A DNA stretch of 64,000 nt, taken from the NCBI GenBank assembly GCA_965231925.1, contig OZ246894.1, forward strand, positions 3,720,001 through 3,784,000. The letters run 5' to 3'. Positions 7,564 to 15,948 of this stretch are shown here, piece by piece. A program made the translations under genes and the position numbers. The notes beneath the pieces were generated by a model. That model was not told the DNA's origin and did no database searches. It saw only the letters and a list, made by a program, of their open reading frames with translations. The stretch comes from Poriferisodalis sp965231925. Lineage in GTDB: Bacteria > Actinomycetota > Acidimicrobiia > Acidimicrobiales > Poriferisodalaceae. The number at the start of each line of letters is the position of its first letter. Within the stretch, counting starts at the first letter, position 1.

Positions 7564-9924
7564 CTAACCGGTGGCGTCGGTGATGGCTTGCCAGACGCGT
7601 TGGGGTGTGAGCGGCATGTCGATGTGGCGGATGCCCAGGTGGGCGACGGCGTCGATGACCGCGTTCTGAACCGCGGGCGTGGCGCCGACAGTGCCTGACT
7701 CGCCGATGCCCTTGGCGCCGAGCGGGTTGATGTGCGTGGGCGTCTCGAGCACGACTCGGTCGAAGAACGGCAGTTCTGCTGCCGAGATGATCGGGTAGTC
7801 CGCGAAGTTCGCGGTGAGCGGGTTGCCGTCGTCGTCGTAGACGAACTCTTCGTACAGCGCCTGGGCCGCACCTTGGGCCAGGCCCCCGTGCACCTGCCCG
7901 GCTGCCAGCAAGGGGTTGAGGATCGTTCCGGCGTCGTCGCAGGCGACTAGGCGAAGCAGTTCCACCTCTCCAGTGTGGCGATCGACCTCGACCACAGCGA
8001 CATGGGTGCCGAAGGGGAACGTGGGTGCTTCGGAATCGAAGACCTCCTCGGCATGCAGCAAGCGTCGCCCGGCGCCTGAGCCTGCGTCGGCACCTGAGCC
8101 GGAGCGGCCACCAACCGCGTCGGAGACTGCGTCGCCGCCGGAGCGGCCACCGACTGCGGCCAAGTGTTCGGCAATGGACGACCAGTCCACCGAGACTGCC
8201 GGGGTGCCCACGACGTGGAACGCGCCGGCCTCAGTGTCAAGCGTGATGTCGGCAGGGTCTGCTTCGAGCAGCGTGGCTGCCACCTCTCGGGCCTGATCCA
8301 CCAGCGTGGCGGAGGCCTCCCAGATGGCTGTGCCCGCCAGCTGCACCGACCGCGAGCCGCCGGTCACCTCGCCGCGAGGCACTTCGTCGGTGTCGCCGTG
8401 GACGATGTCGATGCGGTCCATCGGCACACCGGTCCGATCCGAGATCAGCATCGCCCATGAGGTGTGGTGGCCCTGCCCGTAGGGCGAAGACCCCGTGCGG
8501 GCCACGATGCGACCGCCCCCGACGAGTTCCACCGCCCCGTACTCGGACCGTCCGACGCCCGCCGTGCGCTCCACGTAGGTAGCGAGACCGATGCCGAGCA
8601 GCCGCTCATCGCCATCGGCACGGCGACGCTCCTGCTCAGCACGCAAGGTGCCGTAATCGGCAGCTTGAAGTGCTGCGTCCAGGCTGGCCTCGTACGCGCC
8701 CGAGTCGTAGGGCATGCCGGTACGGGTTTTGAAGGGGAAGACCTCGGGCTGCACGAAGTTCTTCCGGCGCACCTCGGCGGGATCCATGCCGATCTCGGCG
8801 GCGAAGGCATCGACGGCGCGCTCAATCGCCGCAGCGGCTTCGGGCCGGCCAGCGCCGCGGTAAGGGCCGGTCGGCGTGGTGTTGGTGAGCACCGAGACCG
8901 AGGTGAAGCCAAGCGTCGCGATGTCGTAGCAGCCCGCCAGCATCGCCTTGCCGTTGTTCGGCAGCGCCGCGCCCATGTTCCCGTAGGCCCCGGCTTGCTG
9001 CACCACGTGCACCCCAAAGGCGGTGATGCGCCCCTCGCGGGTGCCGCCGATGCGGCAGTACTGGATCTGACCGCGCCCGTGGACGAGCCCCACCATGTCA
9101 TCGGTGCGCGAGGGCACCCACATGACCGGCCGGCCGACACGCGCCGCCAGCCAGCCCAGCAGCGCTTCCTCGGGATGGGGCCGAGCCTTGGCGCCGAAAC
9201 TGCCGCCCACGTCACGCGAGAGCACACGCATCTGGGAACGATCGAGGTCCAGGATCTTGGCGAGACCGGCGCGCACCGGGTGGGGGCCCTGGCCGGCATT
9301 GACATGGTGCAGGCGCCCATCGTCGGCCCAACGGCTCGCGGCGACGCGCGGCTCCAGCGGGCACGGCGCGATGCGGTTGTTGACCGTGCGCACCTCCACG
9401 ACAGCTTCGCACCCCTCGAAATCGGCCTCGGAGTCCTCGAGCGACATGCGGACCACGACGTTCGGTTCGGCCATGCCCTCGAACAGAGCGGGGCCGTCGA
9501 TGGCCGCCTCAGGATCGACGATCGCAGACAGCGGGTCGTAGTCGACCACGACCATCTCGGCTGCGTCGATCGCAGCAGCCGGTGTGTCTGCCACCACGAC
9601 GGCGACCGGCTCGCCCACGAACCGCACCCGATCGGTGGCCAGCATCGGGCGCACGATGGCGGCGTCGAACGCCGGGCTCGGCGACGGATACGGATCCAGG
9701 TTGACATCGGCTGCCGTGACGACATCGACGACGCCAGCGACGCTGCGTGCCTCGCTCACGTCCAGCCCGACGACGCGGGCGTGGGGAACCGTCGAGGTCA
9801 CGTAGCAGGCATGCGCCAAGCCATCCCAATCCGAATCGGAGGTGAGGTCTGCGACGAACCGTCCCTGGCCCCGCAGCAGCGGCTCGTCCTCGCGCCGGAC
9901 GACAGATGTTCCTCGCAATGCCAT
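7564..9924 (-). CDS. molybdopterin-binding dehydrogenase large subunit (xanthine/CO dehydrogenase family)
   Basis: Catalytic subunit of a molybdenum hydroxylase, 786 residues. It has the N-terminal hammerhead domain (RREDEPLLRGQGRFVADL, VVAVVVADTPAAAIDAAE) and then the large Mo-cofactor-binding domain. The active-site loop reads GPYRGAGRPEA, which is the form II (CoxL-like or aldehyde/xanthine oxidase) type and not the AYxCSFR loop of true CO dehydrogenase. An inserted Gly/Ser/Ala-rich stretch of about 40 residues near position 600 (GGRSGSGADAGSGAG) is unusual. The FAD and 2Fe-2S subunit genes normally next to it are absent. It follows paaC on the same strand with 121 bp between. Substrate unknown. 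Confidence 0.9.
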   Translation of the reverse strand: MALRGTSVVRREDEPLLRGQGRFVADLTSDSDWDGLAHACYVTSTVPHARVVGLDVSEARSVAGVVDVVTAADVNLDPYPSPSPAFDAAIVRPMLATDRVRFVGEPVAVVVADTPAAAIDAAEMVVVDYDPLSAIVDPEAAIDGPALFEGMAEPNVVVRMSLEDSEADFEGCEAVVEVRTVNNRIAPCPLEPRVAASRWADDGRLHHVNAGQGPHPVRAGLAKILDLDRSQMRVLSRDVGGSFGAKARPHPEEALLGWLAARVGRPVMWVPSRTDDMVGLVHGRGQIQYCRIGGTREGRITAFGVHVVQQAGAYGNMGAALPNNGKAMLAGCYDIATLGFTSVSVLTNTTPTGPYRGAGRPEAAAAIERAVDAFAAEIGMDPAEVRRKNFVQPEVFPFKTRTGMPYDSGAYEASLDAALQAADYGTLRAEQERRRADGDERLLGIGLATYVERTAGVGRSEYGAVELVGGGRIVARTGSSPYGQGHHTSWAMLISDRTGVPMDRIDIVHGDTDEVPRGEVTGGSRSVQLAGTAIWEASATLVDQAREVAATLLEADPADITLDTEAGAFHVVGTPAVSVDWSSIAEHLAAVGGRSGGDAVSDAVGGRSGSGADAGSGAGRRLLHAEEVFDSEAPTFPFGTHVAVVEVDRHTGEVELLRLVACDDAGTILNPLLAAGQVHGGLAQGAAQALYEEFVYDDDGNPLTANFADYPIISAAELPFFDRVVLETPTHINPLGAKGIGESGTVGATPAVQNAVIDAVAHLGIRHIDMPLTPQRVWQAITDATG

Positions 9925-10045
9925 GAATCGACTCCGATGCGCGTATGTGGGCCAAACCCCGGCGATTGTGGCAGGTCCGTGGGCTGCTCACAGGTGTCCG
10001 CGGCGCCAAGATCGTGACGGGCCGTGGCGAACTGACGGGTTCGCG

Positions 10046-10819
10046 CTACCAGACTGCGGAAGGATCGATCGAAAGCACCTCGACCATCTCCGCGTGCAGT
10101 GCCGCAAAGTGAGGCGAGCGCTCGCCGGCCCGACCGCTTGCCGGCGGGGTAGCGCCACTGTGTTCGGGCCACTGGGGCTGGTACCCGACCTGAGTGAGTG
10201 CCTCGTCAACCGTTGCCTGCCACTGCGCGCGCTGATCGCGCAAGGGGCGAGTCATCACGCCGGCTGCAACGAGGTCATCGGAAGAACATCCCGACGGCAC
10301 GTCGAACAGCTCGCACGCCATCGGCGCGAGCTGATCGAACAGCGGGAGCAGTTGGGAACAGCCCGACTCTGTCCGCAGCAGCCGCGAGAGCAGCCCAGAG
10401 GCGTGACGCAAGTGCGACCGTTCCTCGGCCAGGGCTCGGCGCGCGACGGCGCCGAGGGCTTCCCACGACGAGTCTGCGAACGCCTCCCATCGGATGCTCT
10501 CGGCGGTGTCGTACAGGAAATGCCGCACCAACGTCTCGCCCCAGTCGCGGCAGGGCAACTCGGTCAGATGAGCGCTGCGGTACTCATGCGGCTGGCGCCC
10601 GTAGGCCAGTGCGTCGACGTCGTCTCCGAGCAGGCCGTACAGCGCCCGGGCGTGGCCCAGCTCGTCCTGGCTGATCGAGGTCAGCGCCAAGTCCTCCTCG
10701 AGGAACGGACCGACGGCGATCCACCACGCGAGGTTCTGGCCGACACACAGCTCGTCGTCGGCAAGCGCGAGCACCACTTGGCGCGCGTCGCTGGCGTCTG
10801 GTCTGTTCACGTCGCTCAT
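10046..10819 (-). CDS. paaC: 1,2-phenylacetyl-CoA epoxidase subunit PaaC
   Basis: Structural partner of PaaA in the ring-epoxidising complex, about 257 residues, ferritin-like. Helix motifs ISQDELGHARALYG and RALAEERSHLRHA resemble the di-iron family, as expected for PaaC. It overlaps paaB by ATGA (10816-10819), is the last gene of the four-gene operon, and is followed by the molybdenum dehydrogenase gene. Confidence 0.93.
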   Translation of the reverse strand: MSDVNRPDASDARQVVLALADDELCVGQNLAWWIAVGPFLEEDLALTSISQDELGHARALYGLLGDDVDALAYGRQPHEYRSAHLTELPCRDWGETLVRHFLYDTAESIRWEAFADSSWEALGAVARRALAEERSHLRHASGLLSRLLRTESGCSQLLPLFDQLAPMACELFDVPSGCSSDDLVAAGVMTRPLRDQRAQWQATVDEALTQVGYQPQWPEHSGATPPASGRAGERSPHFAALHAEMVEVLSIDPSAVW

Positions 10820-11088
10820 GAGGCGGGTGGGTCTGCTGCGTTGCGCAGATCCCGCAGCAGCGCACCGTCATTGTGGCGGTGGGACCGATCAGCCATTTCC
10901 AGCTCGACGGAATCGGCGACCAGCAGCTCAGAGCGCGCCACCACCCACATCTGCTCCCCCTCGGATCGCCGTGCGTAGCAGTCGCGAGCGAAGCTCAGCG
11001 CCAATTCGTCGTCGGGCGCTTCGAGCGCGCCGACATGGGTGAAAGGGTCCTTGCCGGGGCGCTTGAGGAACACCTCGTAGGTCTTCAT
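10816..11088 (-). CDS. paaB: 1,2-phenylacetyl-CoA epoxidase subunit PaaB
   Basis: Small subunit (90 residues) that bridges PaaAC modules. The ATG at 11088 gives the family N-terminus MKTYEVFLKRPGKDPFTHVG, followed by LALSFARDCYARRSEGEQMW, highly typical of PaaB. The longer frame to 11448 is the shadow of paaD. Its start overlaps the paaD stop by ATGA and its stop overlaps the paaC start in the same way. Confidence 0.95.
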   Translation of the reverse strand: MKTYEVFLKRPGKDPFTHVGALEAPDDELALSFARDCYARRSEGEQMWVVARSELLVADSVELEMADRSHRHNDGALLRDLRNAADPPAS

Positions 11089-11822
11089 GCCGACGCGTTG
11101 CTCACGGGCGGCGCCACTGGGGCGGCCGGTCTGATCGGTGCCACCGCGGTGACAGGCGGGCGAACCGGGCTGTCGACTCTGCCGACCACCTCGATGGGGT
11201 TGCGGCAGTTCGGGCACCATTCGACGCTTCGACACGGTGTGGGCCCGAAGTCCGACCGATGCTCCAGCACGGCGTTGCCGCAGATGGGGCAGGCCGCCGC
11301 GGGCGACGCCCCGTCGGATTGGGCGCGACGAACGGCAACCGAATACTCGCGGGCCATGAACTCCATCGCCCCGGGCGCGATGCGATCCGTCGTCCACACC
11401 GGCTCGGCCACGAACACCGCCTCCACCGACACGCCACTGCCCGCGCACGCCGAACGAGCGGCGGCAGTCACGTCACCGGCGATCACGTCGAGCGCCGGGC
11501 AGCCCAGCATGGTCGGCACCAGCTCAATCCGCACTGCGCTGCCGTCGTCGCTCGCCGAGACTCGTTCGAGGATCCCCAGATCGGCGATCGTGATCTCGGG
11601 ATATTCGGGATCGCACACCAACGACACCGCCTCGTACACAGCAGCCTCCAAGGCGGTCGGGCCCATCTCCGCTGCTTGCGTCGCAACTGTGCTCATCGCC
11701 GTCCTAGCGGCCGTTCCTGACGCCGCCGCTAGGGCAGCTCCGCTCGACATCGCCGCCTCCATGACGGCCGGGACCCGCGCTGAAACGGCTCTCACAGCGA
11801 TATCGCCCCGATCATCGCTCAC
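11085..11822 (-). CDS. paaD: 1,2-phenylacetyl-CoA epoxidase subunit PaaD
   Basis: MIP18/DUF59-type factor needed for PaaABC assembly, 245 residues. The GTG at 11822 overlaps the paaA stop (GTGA). The first 50 residues are a low-complexity Ala-rich leader not usual in the family. The DUF59 domain runs over about 50-150 (ALEAAVYEAVSLVCDPEYPE, MLGCPALDVIAGDV). A C-terminal zinc ribbon with CPICGN and CPNCRNPIE follows, then a Pro/Val/Ala tail. The gene comes directly after paaA, whereas the usual order is A-B-C-D, so the operon is rearranged. Confidence 0.92.
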   Translation of the reverse strand: MSDDRGDIAVRAVSARVPAVMEAAMSSGAALAAASGTAARTAMSTVATQAAEMGPTALEAAVYEAVSLVCDPEYPEITIADLGILERVSASDDGSAVRIELVPTMLGCPALDVIAGDVTAAARSACAGSGVSVEAVFVAEPVWTTDRIAPGAMEFMAREYSVAVRRAQSDGASPAAACPICGNAVLEHRSDFGPTPCRSVEWCPNCRNPIEVVGRVDSPVRPPVTAVAPIRPAAPVAPPVSNASA

Positions 11823-12739
11823 GCAGGCACCGCCGCTGCTTCGTCGAGCGCGGTACGAACCCATGCCGCGCCGTCCCAAGCGTTGCGCGCATCGCGCAAA
11901 CGTCGTTCGCTGTCGGGCCCCCGACCTGCGATCGCTGCCTTGAGGGCATCCCAGTCGATCTTGCCGCTGATCCAGCGTCCGGTATCAGGATCTTGGCGCA
12001 GGTCCGGGTCGGGGATCGTGAACCCCGCAGCGGTCAGCTGCGGCACCATCTTCTGCACGAACCGATCGCGCAGCACCTCATTGCGCTCAGACTTGATGTG
12101 CCAGCGCAGCAGCACGTCGTCGGGCCGGGTGTCGGGCCCGAACAGCTGCACCGACGGCCACCACCACCGGTCGATGCCTTCCTGCATCAAGTCGTGCTGC
12201 TGGGAGGTGCCCTTGGCCATCTTCAGCAACAGTTCCTCGCCGTTGCGCATGTGGAAGCCCTCCTCGGCGATGATGCGCCGCAGGATGCGCTTGTAGGGCC
12301 CGTAGCTGCAGTTCTTGAACACGGCCTGCTGGCTGGCGAGCGCCGCAGCATCGACCAGGTATGCGATCGCGATCTGATCGCCCCAGCTGTAGGCCCGGTA
12401 GTGGAACACGTTGTGGAAGGTGGTGCGGCCGGCAAGCAGGTCGACGGTCATCTCGTCACGGGTCTTGATGCCCATGTCTGCCGCGACCATGTACAGCAGG
12501 TGCGCGTGGCCGATCTCGTCCTGGGTCTTGGCCAGCGCCGTCAGCTTGTTGGCGAGGCCCGGCGCCTTCGCGATCCAGTCACGCTCGGTCAGCCCCCCCA
12601 TGTACTCGCTGTTGGCATGCAATTCGATGAACCGGAAGACCGCCTCGCGGTACGCGTCGGGCATGGCGTCGCCGGGCTCCACCAAGCCGCCGTCATCGAG
12701 AAACGCCTCGAAGCCGTCCATCGAGTCCCAGCTGCGCAT
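11819..12739 (-). CDS. paaA: 1,2-phenylacetyl-CoA epoxidase subunit PaaA
   Basis: Catalytic di-iron oxygenase subunit, 306 residues from the ATG at 12739, which has a GGGAG site before it. Ligand motifs are present: RFIELHANSEY (E39), KTQDEIGHAH (E75, H78) and IIAEEGFHMRN. With CoA-thioesters of phenylacetate and O2, PaaABC forms the ring epoxide. The electron-supplying reductase PaaE, the ligase PaaK and the downstream hydrolase genes are not in the window, so reducing power must come from elsewhere. The frame is open to 12802, but that lacks a ribosome site. First gene of the paaADBC operon; its promoter should lie in 12740-12817. Confidence 0.95.
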   Translation of the reverse strand: MRSWDSMDGFEAFLDDGGLVEPGDAMPDAYREAVFRFIELHANSEYMGGLTERDWIAKAPGLANKLTALAKTQDEIGHAHLLYMVAADMGIKTRDEMTVDLLAGRTTFHNVFHYRAYSWGDQIAIAYLVDAAALASQQAVFKNCSYGPYKRILRRIIAEEGFHMRNGEELLLKMAKGTSQQHDLMQEGIDRWWWPSVQLFGPDTRPDDVLLRWHIKSERNEVLRDRFVQKMVPQLTAAGFTIPDPDLRQDPDTGRWISGKIDWDALKAAIAGRGPDSERRLRDARNAWDGAAWVRTALDEAAAVPA

Positions 12740-12817
12740 CAACTGCTCCCTGCCGCGTCGTCTCAGTTCGAATGCTACGCCCGCCCGTTGTTGCACTGCC
12801 ACGCCGGTCTGACACGG

Positions 12818-13594
12818 CTACACCGTTGCGACGGCGCGACCGAGCAGGGCAAACAACGGGTCCTTGGTGGCTTCGAGCGCGGCCGAGACTTCTTCGTGGC
12901 AGATCTCGCCGTCGAACATTCCTGCCGCCATGTTCGCTACCACAGCGATTCCGGCATAGGGAATGGCGACCTCACGGGCCAGTGCAACTTCGGGGTAGCC
13001 GGTCATCCCCACGACACTGCCGCCCATCTGCGCGTACATGCGGATCTCCGCGGGCGTCTCGAAGCGGGGTCCGTTGGTGCAGACATAGGTGGCGGTGGGC
13101 GCCACGTCAATGCCCTCAGCCTGCGCCGCGGCGGCGAGCGCGGCCCGCACTGAGGGGTCGTAGGGCGTGGACATGTCGGTGTGTACGACGTGGCCCGGCT
13201 GATCGAAGAAGGTCGCCGCCCGGCCGGTCGTGAATTCCAGGTAATCGTCGAGCAGCAGGAACGACCCCGTCGGGCGCTCAGGCACCATCGAGCCGACCAC
13301 GTACACCGCCACGATCGCCGTCGCGCCGAGGTCGCGCATCGCAGCGATGTTCGCCCGGTAGTTGATGACCGACGGCGGGATCGAGTGGTCGCCGCCGTGA
13401 CGGGGCACGAACACGATCCGCCGCCCGTGCCAGCGGCCGGTCATCGCTGAGGCCTCGCCCCAATCGGTCTGCACCTCGTGGTGCTCGGTCTCGCGCAGCC
13501 CGGGCAGCTCGTAGAAGCCAGTCCCCGCGATGATCCCGACGGGCGCCCGCTCAGCAGTCACTTCTGCGTTGCCAGTCGCGCTTGTGTCGCTCAT
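12818..13594 (-). CDS. S-methyl-5'-thioinosine (or thioadenosine) phosphorylase
   Basis: Purine nucleoside phosphorylase of the MTAP family, 258 residues. Family motifs: IIAGTGFYELPG, VPRHGGDHSIPPS (phosphate site), NGPRFETPAEIRMY and VVGMTGYPEVALARE. Where MTA phosphorylases have TDYD (Asp for the 6-amino group), this protein has VVANMAAG, with Asn at that position. As I recall, that is the pattern of 6-oxopurine enzymes such as the Pseudomonas methylthioinosine phosphorylase. The gene starts inside the stop of an MTA deaminase (ATGA at 13591-13594), so the pair likely turns MTA into methylthioinosine and then hypoxanthine plus methylthioribose-1-phosphate. Confidence 0.85.
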   Translation of the reverse strand: MSDTSATGNAEVTAERAPVGIIAGTGFYELPGLRETEHHEVQTDWGEASAMTGRWHGRRIVFVPRHGGDHSIPPSVINYRANIAAMRDLGATAIVAVYVVGSMVPERPTGSFLLLDDYLEFTTGRAATFFDQPGHVVHTDMSTPYDPSVRAALAAAAQAEGIDVAPTATYVCTNGPRFETPAEIRMYAQMGGSVVGMTGYPEVALAREVAIPYAGIAVVANMAAGMFDGEICHEEVSAALEATKDPLFALLGRAVATV

Positions 13595-14937
13595 GTCCCC
13601 GACTCCCGTGCCAGTCGCAGCGCTCGATGCTGCACCTCGTAGCGAGCCCGTGCCTCGTCGACGGTGAGGCACACCCGATCTGCCACCACTCGCTCGCCGC
13701 CCACCCACACATCGGTGACGTGGCGGCTGCCGCCTGCCCATGCCACATGGGCGACGAGTTCGTTGGGCGAAGTCACCGGCACGAAGGCCGGGTCGTCGAT
13801 GTCGAGGCGGATCATGTCGGCCCAGCGGCCGGGCTCCAGCACACCGGTGTGCAGGCCCAGTGCTTCCGCGCCGCTGAAGGTCGCCATGGAGATCACCTGC
13901 TGCGCGCTCATCAGCGTGGGGTCGAGCGCAGTGACCCGTGCCAGCAGCGAGGCGATCTTGATCTCCTCCCACAGGTCCAAGTCGTCGTTGGACGCCGGCC
14001 CGTCGGTAGCGAGCGACACCGTGATGCCCCGCTCGACCATCTCGGGCACCCGCGCGACGCCTGAGCCGAGCTTCATGTTGCTGACCGGGCAGTGAGCCAC
14101 CGCTACGCCGGCCGAGGCGTAGATGTCCAAGTCAGCGTCGTCCAGCCAAACGCTGTGCGCCGCGAGCACACGCCCGTCGAACACGCCGGCATCGGCCAGC
14201 AAACGCGGCACGCTGGCTCCGCCGTGCTCGTCGGCCAGCGAAGCGCCTTCATCGGCGGTCTCCGCCACATGGATGTGCAGCAGGGCATCGCGCTCCTGGG
14301 CCGCGGCCGCTATCTCCGCGCAGGCATCCACGCCGAGGTCATACGCCGAGTGCGGAGCGAACCCGATCGTGACGAGGCCCGACGGGTCGTTCACCGCGTC
14401 GTGCACTGCCGCGATCTCACCGACACGATCGGCGACGCTTCCCGTGTCGTCGGCGTGCGCCACCGACAGCACCCCCGGACACATGACCTGCCGGATGCCC
14501 GCCTGGTGGCCCGCGTCGATCACCTCGTGTTCGAACGCATACATCTCACAGGTGGCCGTCACTCCCGAGCGCAGCATCTCCACCGAGCCCAGCGTCATGC
14601 CCCACCACACGTCTTCGGACCGCAGGCGACCCTCGCGGGGCCACATCACCTCTTCGAGCCAGGCCATCAGCGGCAACCCGTCGCCCGCGCCGCGCACCAG
14701 CGTCATCGGCGTGTGCGCATGTGTGTTGATCAAGCCCGGCATCAGCAGGCCGCCCAGGCTGATCACCGGAGCGTCGGTGGTCGGCGCGTCGGCGGCAGCG
14801 CCCACCCACGCGATGCGCCCGTCCGCTCGCACGTCCACCGCCCCGCGCTCGATCATCGCGAAGTCCTCGTCGCAGGTCAGCACGACATCGGCGAGATAGC
14901 GAATGTCGATGGAAGGGCCATCTGATCCGTTCGGCAC
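13591..14937 (-). CDS. mtaD: 5-methylthioadenosine/S-adenosylhomocysteine deaminase
   Basis: Amidohydrolase of 448 residues, metal dependent. Zinc ligands: H73 and H75 in NTHAHTPMTL, the His in LLHIHVAETADEG, the following AAHSVWL, and the Asp in LATDGPASNDDLD, all typical of the MTA/SAH deaminase and TrzN-like group. It deaminates the adenine ring of MTA or SAH made by polyamine or methyl-transfer reactions. The GTG at 14937 is the only reasonable start. It is divergent from the LivH gene with less than 70 bp between, and translationally coupled to the phosphorylase downstream. Confidence 0.88.
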   Translation of the reverse strand: MPNGSDGPSIDIRYLADVVLTCDEDFAMIERGAVDVRADGRIAWVGAAADAPTTDAPVISLGGLLMPGLINTHAHTPMTLVRGAGDGLPLMAWLEEVMWPREGRLRSEDVWWGMTLGSVEMLRSGVTATCEMYAFEHEVIDAGHQAGIRQVMCPGVLSVAHADDTGSVADRVGEIAAVHDAVNDPSGLVTIGFAPHSAYDLGVDACAEIAAAAQERDALLHIHVAETADEGASLADEHGGASVPRLLADAGVFDGRVLAAHSVWLDDADLDIYASAGVAVAHCPVSNMKLGSGVARVPEMVERGITVSLATDGPASNDDLDLWEEIKIASLLARVTALDPTLMSAQQVISMATFSGAEALGLHTGVLEPGRWADMIRLDIDDPAFVPVTSPNELVAHVAWAGGSRHVTDVWVGGERVVADRVCLTVDEARARYEVQHRALRLARESGT

Positions 14938-14985
14938 GGCCTCATCATCGCACCAGCACGCCTCAGTGGGTCAACGCCGCGGCCC

Positions 14986-15948
14986 GTGACACAATCTGCG
15001 GCCGTGACCCTGTTCCTGCAGCGGGTCTTCGACTCGTTCGCCAACGGCTCCGCGTACGCGGCGCTGGCAGTGGCGATCTCGATGGTGTTCCGCTCGACCG
15101 GAGTGCTGAACCTCGCGCAGGGCCAGATGGCGATGCTGTCCGCCTACATCGCGGTGGTGTTCGCCGCAGGTGCCGATCCCTCGGTTGCGTTCTCCGGTTG
15201 GCTGACACCGTTTGCGACGCCGTGGCCGATCTGGGCCGCGGTCGCCGGAGCGGTGGTCGTGTCCGCCATCGTCGGGGCACTGCTGGAATACACGGTCATC
15301 AGGCCGATGCGCGGCGACCCGGTACCGACTATCGGGGCGACGCTCGGGCTGTACCTGCTCATCGGCGTGTTCGTCGTGAAGCAATTCGGCGGCCACCAGA
15401 GGTTCCTCGGTTCGCCGTTCCCCCAAGAGCACACCGACCGGTTCATCATCGGGGGCGCACGGCTGTGGTTCGACACCATCGGGCTGACGCTCGCCATGCT
15501 GGCGGCCATCGGCCTGCTCGCGCTCATTCAGCGCACCACCAAGGTGGGCCTCGCGTTCCGGGCGATCACCTCCAATCGCGACAGCTCTGCGCTCGTGGGC
15601 ATCAGGGTCGAGTCGGTGGTGATGGGCGGATGGGCCGTCGCGGCCGCCTTGGGCGGGCTGGCCGGCGGGCTCATCGCGGGCGAATTCAACGTGCGCCCCG
15701 ACATGATGGAACGCCTCTTGGTCTTCGGCCTTGCAGCCGCCACGCTCGGCGGCCTGCGCAGCCCGGCGCTGGCGCTGGCGGGGGGCTACCTGTTCGCCTT
15801 CGCCGAGACGATGATGTCGGGCTACGTCGGCTTCATCGACAGCCAGGTCACGCTGGTGTGGGCGCTGGCGGTGCTCATAGTGGTGCTGTCGGTGCGCCCG
15901 TCGGGGTTGCTGAGGGGCAAGGCATCTCGCGGAGGCATCCGATCGTGA
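14986..15948 (+). CDS. branched-chain amino acid ABC transporter permease (LivH type)
   Basis: Integral membrane protein of about 320 residues with eight or so hydrophobic segments. Family signatures: SMVFRSTGVLNLAQGQMAML near the start, ALLEYTVIRPMRG, and RAITSNRDSSALVGIRVE (the coupling loop for the ATPase). Start could be GTG 14986 or GTG 15004; neither has a strong ribosome site. It overlaps the LivM gene by GTGA. No binding protein and no LivG/LivF ATPase genes follow, so these must be supplied from elsewhere in the genome. Confidence 0.88.
   Translation: MTQSAAVTLFLQRVFDSFANGSAYAALAVAISMVFRSTGVLNLAQGQMAMLSAYIAVVFAAGADPSVAFSGWLTPFATPWPIWAAVAGAVVVSAIVGALLEYTVIRPMRGDPVPTIGATLGLYLLIGVFVVKQFGGHQRFLGSPFPQEHTDRFIIGGARLWFDTIGLTLAMLAAIGLLALIQRTTKVGLAFRAITSNRDSSALVGIRVESVVMGGWAVAAALGGLAGGLIAGEFNVRPDMMERLLVFGLAAATLGGLRSPALALAGGYLFAFAETMMSGYVGFIDSQVTLVWALAVLIVVLSVRPSGLLRGKASRGGIRS

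Noticed and set aside
7564..9924. Calling the molybdenum enzyme a CO dehydrogenase (CoxL)
   Set aside because: The active-site loop is the PYRGAGR form, not AYxCSFR, and the partner subunits are missing.
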